From: M0103 sp040386155
GTDB taxonomy: Bacteria; Bacteroidota; Bacteroidia; Flavobacteriales_D; Crocinitomicaceae
Direction of reading: 5' to 3'
DNA: 64,000 nt
Assembly (NCBI GenBank): GCA_040386155.1
Contig: JAZKFZ010000003.1
Span: forward strand, 248,001 to 312,000
The position numbers and the translations under genes are program-made. The first letter of the stretch is position 1, and each line of letters starts with the position of its first letter. Below are positions 60,810-64,000 of the stretch, piece after piece. The notes beneath the pieces were generated by a model. That model saw only the letters and a program-made list of their open reading frames with translations. It had not been told where the DNA came from and ran no database searches.

Positions 60810-61730
60810 ATGTTAGTAACCATTCTCCTTCTAATTCTCACCGTGATCGTAATGCCGGTCGTGTCTTTTTATTTTGGAACGCCTTTAAATACGATTCAAA
60901 TCGATATTTTGTGGTCGACGGCTTACATTGTTCTTGGGGTTATCATTTATTGTTTTGTTGTGGGCGAACTCTCGAAAAACAATTCCCAGGTAGATAAATT
61001 GTGGTCCATAGTGCCAATTGCCTATGTTTGGAACATGACTATTTTGGGCGGAATGAATGAGCGCATGGTGTTAATGGCTATTCTTGTTACCATTTGGGGA
61101 TCTCGATTAACCTACAATTTTGCACGAAGAGGAGCGTATATTTTGAAGTTTTGGGCAGGAGAAGAAGATTACCGCTGGGAAGTGCTAAGAAAACGGCCCG
61201 GATTTAATAAGCCATTTGTGTGGACGCTGTTCAACTTATTTTTCATTTCAGCCTATCAAAATGTACTGATTTTTCTATTCACTTTACCAATTCTCACCGC
61301 ATTGAGCAGTAGCGCTGCACCACTTTTTTGGGCTGATTACCTTCTTGCAACTATCTATGTTGCTTTTGTGGTCATTGAGTTTATTGCCGACCAACAACAA
61401 TACAATTTTCAAACAGAAAAGCACAGTCGAATCAACAACAATATTCCTTTAGAGGAATACGGACATGGCTTTGTTCGAACGGGTTTATGGTCGATTGTTC
61501 GTCATCCGAACTACGCATCAGAGCAATCCATTTGGGTAGTGTTCTATCTTTTCAGTGTGCTTTCCACAGGCGAGTGGATCAATTGGTCCTTAGCAGGTTG
61601 TGTATTGTTAATTATTCTTTTCAAAGGCAGCTCCGATTTCTCTGAATCGCTTTCTGCCGAAAAATATCCAGGCTACAAAGAATACCAAAAGAAAGTACCG
61701 AGATTTATTCCGTTTACGAAGTTTTCGTAA
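60810..61730 (+). CDS. DUF1295 membrane protein (steroid reductase-like family)
   Basis: A 306-residue membrane protein with about eight hydrophobic segments. The C-terminal part matches DUF1295 and the wider isoprenylcysteine methyltransferase/steroid 5-alpha reductase fold: FQTEKHSRIN, GLWSIVRHPNYASEQ and YKEYQKKVPRFIPF. These proteins use a cofactor bound near the RHPNY motif. The substrate is unknown. The ATG follows an AT-rich stretch of short repeats. Confidence 0.88.
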   Translation: MLVTILLLILTVIVMPVVSFYFGTPLNTIQIDILWSTAYIVLGVIIYCFVVGELSKNNSQVDKLWSIVPIAYVWNMTILGGMNERMVLMAILVTIWGSRLTYNFARRGAYILKFWAGEEDYRWEVLRKRPGFNKPFVWTLFNLFFISAYQNVLIFLFTLPILTALSSSAAPLFWADYLLATIYVAFVVIEFIADQQQYNFQTEKHSRINNNIPLEEYGHGFVRTGLWSIVRHPNYASEQSIWVVFYLFSVLSTGEWINWSLAGCVLLIILFKGSSDFSESLSAEKYPGYKEYQKKVPRFIPFTKFS

Positions 61731-61756
61731 ATAAAAAATGACTGTCTCTTCAAAAA

Positions 61757-61782
61757 AAAAGGAAACCTTTCGGTCTCCTTTT
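61757..61782. terminator. terminator between DUF1295 gene and clpB
   Basis: Stem AAAAGGAAACC (61757-61767) and GGTCTCCTTTT (61772-61782), one mismatch, TTTC loop, A run to the left and T residues to the right; it can serve both converging genes. Confidence 0.7.
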
Positions 61783-61825
61783 CACTTTTTCTATGGCTTT
61801 TAATTTTTCACACCGGATTTGTATC

Positions 61826-64000
61826 TCACCCCATCACCGCTTCTTTTTCATCTATTGGTTTTCTAAAGGCAAATTGACCGTCGAAATTGTCGAGTACAAC
61901 ATTTTGCGATTTATCGACCGTGCCACCAAGAATTGCTTTTGAAAGTGCGTTTAACACATTTTTCTGAATAACACGCTTCACAGGTCGTGCACCAAAAAAC
62001 GGATCATAGCCCAATTCAACAATGTGTTCAAAGGCTCTGTCAGTAACCACTAAATGAATCTCATTTTGGAGTAACTGTGCTTTTAAATTGTTTAAATGCA
62101 ATTGGACAATTTCCTTAATGTTTTCTTTCGTCAATGGCAAAAACAGTATCGTTTCGTCAATTCTATTTAAAAATTCTGGTCGGATGGTTTGCTTCAATAA
62201 TTCAATGATTTCGTCGCGAACTCCTTCGCTAATTGCTTCATATTGATTTGGTTTTACTTTGTCAAAACGCTCATGAATAATGTGCGATCCTAAATTGGAG
62301 GTCATAATAATGATGGTATTTTTAAAATTCACAACTCTTCCTTTATTATCGGTGAGTCGACCATCATCCAACACTTGCAGTAAAATATTAAACACATCGG
62401 GGTGTGCTTTTTCAATTTCATCGAGCAAAACAATCGAGTAGGGTCTGCGACGAACTGCTTCCGTCAATTGACCACCTTCATCATATCCCACATACCCCGG
62501 AGGAGCACCAACTAGGCGAGAAACAGAGTGTTTTTCTTGGTATTCCGACATATCAATACGGGTCATAGCATTTTCGTCATTAAATAAATAATCCGCCAAT
62601 GCTTTGGCAAGTTCAGTTTTTCCGACGCCAGTTGTGCCAAGGAAAATGAATGAGCCAATCGGACGTTTAGCATCTTGCAAGCCAGCACGAGATCTTCTAA
62701 CAGCATCAGAAAGCGCTACAATTGCATCTTCTTGTCCCACCACTTTCTTCCCTAGCTCAGCTTCCATCTGCAACAATTTGGTAACTTCACTTTCAATCAT
62801 TTTAGAAACTGGAATTCCGGTCCATTTGGAAACAACTTCTGCAATTTCTTCGGTATCTACTTCTTCTTTAATCATTTTTGAAGTAGCTTGAACTGTCAAC
62901 AAATGTTGTTTTAATTCTTCTAGCTTTTTTTCTTCCGCACCAATTTTTCCATACCGAATTTCAGCAACTTTTCCATAATCGCCATTGCGTTCTGCTAAAT
63001 CGGCTTCAAATTTCAATTGTTCAATGGCTTCTTTTGTCTGTTGAACACCATCCACAACATCGCGTTCTGATTTCCATCTGGCTAAAAATCCATCACGTTC
63101 TTCCGACAATGTTGCCAATTCTTTTTCCAACGCACCTAGTTTCTTGGCGTCGTTTTCTCGCTTAATGGCTTCACGCTCAATCTCTAGTTGCATAATTTTG
63201 CGTTCCAATTCATCTAAAACTTCAGGTTTAGAATTAATCTCCATGCGCAATTTAGAAGCTGCTTCGTCAATTAAATCTATCGCTTTGTCGGGTAAATGAC
63301 GATCAGTGATGTACCGTTGAGAAAGCTCCACCGCAGCAATAATAGCAGCATCTTTAATCAATACTTTATGATGATTTTCGTACTTATCTTTTATACCACG
63401 AAGAATGGAAATAGCATCTTCGGTGCTGGGCTCATCTACTAATACGGTTTGAAATCGACGAACTAAGGCTTTGTCTTTTTCGAAGTATTTTTGATATTCG
63501 TTCAATGTAGTTGCTCCAACTGCTCTTAATTCGCCACGTGCTAAAGCAGGTTTCAAAATGTTAGCTGCATCCATAGCGCCATCTCCACCACCAGCTCCAA
63601 CTAAGGTGTGAATTTCATCTATGAACAATATAATTTCACCTTCAGCAGCAATAACTTCTTTTATTACTGACTTCAATCGTTCTTCAAACTCTCCTTTGTA
63701 TTTTGCACCTGCAACCAAAGCGCCCATATCTAATGAGTACACAGTTTTTGATTTCAAGTTTTCTGGAACGTCACCTGTCACAATTCTGTGTGCTAACCCT
63801 TCCGCTATCGCTGTTTTTCCAACACCAGGTTCACCAATAAGTATCGGATTGTTTTTAGTTCTTCGCGTAAGAATTTGAAGCACTCTGCGAATTTCATCAT
63901 CTCTTCCAATCACTGGGTCGAGCTTGCCACTTTCTGCAAGAGAATTTAGATTTTTAGCAAATTTTTCAAGCGATTGATAATTGCTATCAGCACTTTGTGA
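61826..64000 (-). CDS. clpB: ATP-dependent disaggregase ClpB (5' end cut by window edge)
   Basis: The reverse strand is open through the right edge at 64000, so about 725 of an expected 860-870 residues are present and the N-terminal domain is missing. ClpB rescues aggregated proteins with DnaK. The first AAA module shows LDPVIGRDDEIRR and GEPGVGKTAIAEGL, then DEIHTLVGAG; a coiled-coil middle domain follows (YITDRHLPDKAIDLIDEAAS and a Glu/Lys-rich helix); the second module has GTTGVGKTELAKAL, the MSEYQEKHSVSRL stretch and GAPPGYVGYDEGGQL. The C-terminus ends PIDEKEAVMG. Confidence 0.95.
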   Translation of the reverse strand, partial: SQSADSNYQSLEKFAKNLNSLAESGKLDPVIGRDDEIRRVLQILTRRTKNNPILIGEPGVGKTAIAEGLAHRIVTGDVPENLKSKTVYSLDMGALVAGAKYKGEFEERLKSVIKEVIAAEGEIILFIDEIHTLVGAGGGDGAMDAANILKPALARGELRAVGATTLNEYQKYFEKDKALVRRFQTVLVDEPSTEDAISILRGIKDKYENHHKVLIKDAAIIAAVELSQRYITDRHLPDKAIDLIDEAASKLRMEINSKPEVLDELERKIMQLEIEREAIKRENDAKKLGALEKELATLSEERDGFLARWKSERDVVDGVQQTKEAIEQLKFEADLAERNGDYGKVAEIRYGKIGAEEKKLEELKQHLLTVQATSKMIKEEVDTEEIAEVVSKWTGIPVSKMIESEVTKLLQMEAELGKKVVGQEDAIVALSDAVRRSRAGLQDAKRPIGSFIFLGTTGVGKTELAKALADYLFNDENAMTRIDMSEYQEKHSVSRLVGAPPGYVGYDEGGQLTEAVRRRPYSIVLLDEIEKAHPDVFNILLQVLDDGRLTDNKGRVVNFKNTIIIMTSNLGSHIIHERFDKVKPNQYEAISEGVRDEIIELLKQTIRPEFLNRIDETILFLPLTKENIKEIVQLHLNNLKAQLLQNEIHLVVTDRAFEHIVELGYDPFFGARPVKRVIQKNVLNALSKAILGGTVDKSQNVVLDNFDGQFAFRKPIDEKEAVMG

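Noticed and set aside
1..64000. Prophage, transposon, toxin-antitoxin or defence island
   Set aside because: No integrase, transposase, phage structural, nuclease-methylase or toxin-like gene was recognised in the window; gene content is largely housekeeping and envelope.

Overview
The window is a low-GC stretch of ordinary chromosome from a member of the Bacteroidota, most likely a Flavobacteriales species; a Crocinitomicaceae (Fluviicola-like) origin is a guess. Signs of this are three secreted proteins ending in a type IX secretion (T9SS) sorting domain, a class III glutamine synthetase, a mitochondrial-type aconitase, DUF5723/DUF4494/DUF4230 proteins typical of the phylum, an rpsF-rpsR-rplI operon without ssb, and promoters of the Bacteroidota form TTG-N17..23-TAnnTTTG. 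I see no prophage, transposase, CRISPR array, tRNA or rRNA.

Layout. Positions 1-7400 hold the start of murB (cut by the left edge), a DUF5723 outer-membrane-type protein, a Nudix hydrolase, a lipoprotein, and a tightly packed run trhO-lgt-DUF3298 lipoprotein-prmC. Positions 7500-13200 hold rpmH, an MsbA-like exporter, a PaiB-like flavoprotein, a DUF4494 protein, pdxH, an M16 peptidase and a small acidic protein. Positions 13300-22400 hold glnN (GSIII), an orphan LuxR-type response regulator, comM, a three-gene iron/cobalamin-type ABC importer, and the S6-S18-L9 operon. Positions 22400-29500 are one 2356-residue T9SS adhesin with eight tandem 53-residue repeats. Positions 29800-36500 hold aconitase, two small unknown genes, a T9SS subtilase-like protein with an altered active site, xth and a small Cys-rich secreted protein. 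Positions 36570-46190 hold the operon rsfS-ftsH-cdsA-psd, birA, a SRPBCC protein, pyrE, a DUF4230 pair, a thioesterase, a neutral zinc peptidase and a NAGPA-like lipoprotein. Positions 46280-64000 hold fabI, two small outer-membrane barrel candidates, a PI-PLC-like enzyme, a second large T9SS protein (choice-of-anchor I), an SDR, acs, a lipoprotein, a MerR regulator, an NlpC/P60 peptidase, a queuosine-precursor transporter, an MFS transporter, msrA, a DUF1295 protein and clpB (cut by the right edge).

Much of the set serves the cell envelope: MurB (peptidoglycan), Lgt (lipoproteins), CdsA and Psd (phospholipids), FabI (fatty acids), NlpC/P60 (wall cleavage), FtsH (membrane proteolysis), MsbA-like export and several surface proteins. 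Translation is represented by L34, L9, S18, S6, PrmC, TrhO and RsfS.

The most unusual signals are non-coding. One is a promoter-to-terminator unit of about 105 nt without a gene (about 646-785). Another is a pair of matched palindrome elements (16535-16575 and 36189-36228) whose arm sequences differ but change together in all three copies. A third is a pair of hairpin repeats sharing a core (48410-48460 and 57008-57041). Among proteins, the subtilase-like protein has Glu where the catalytic Asp is expected. No complete new system could be demonstrated from sequence alone.
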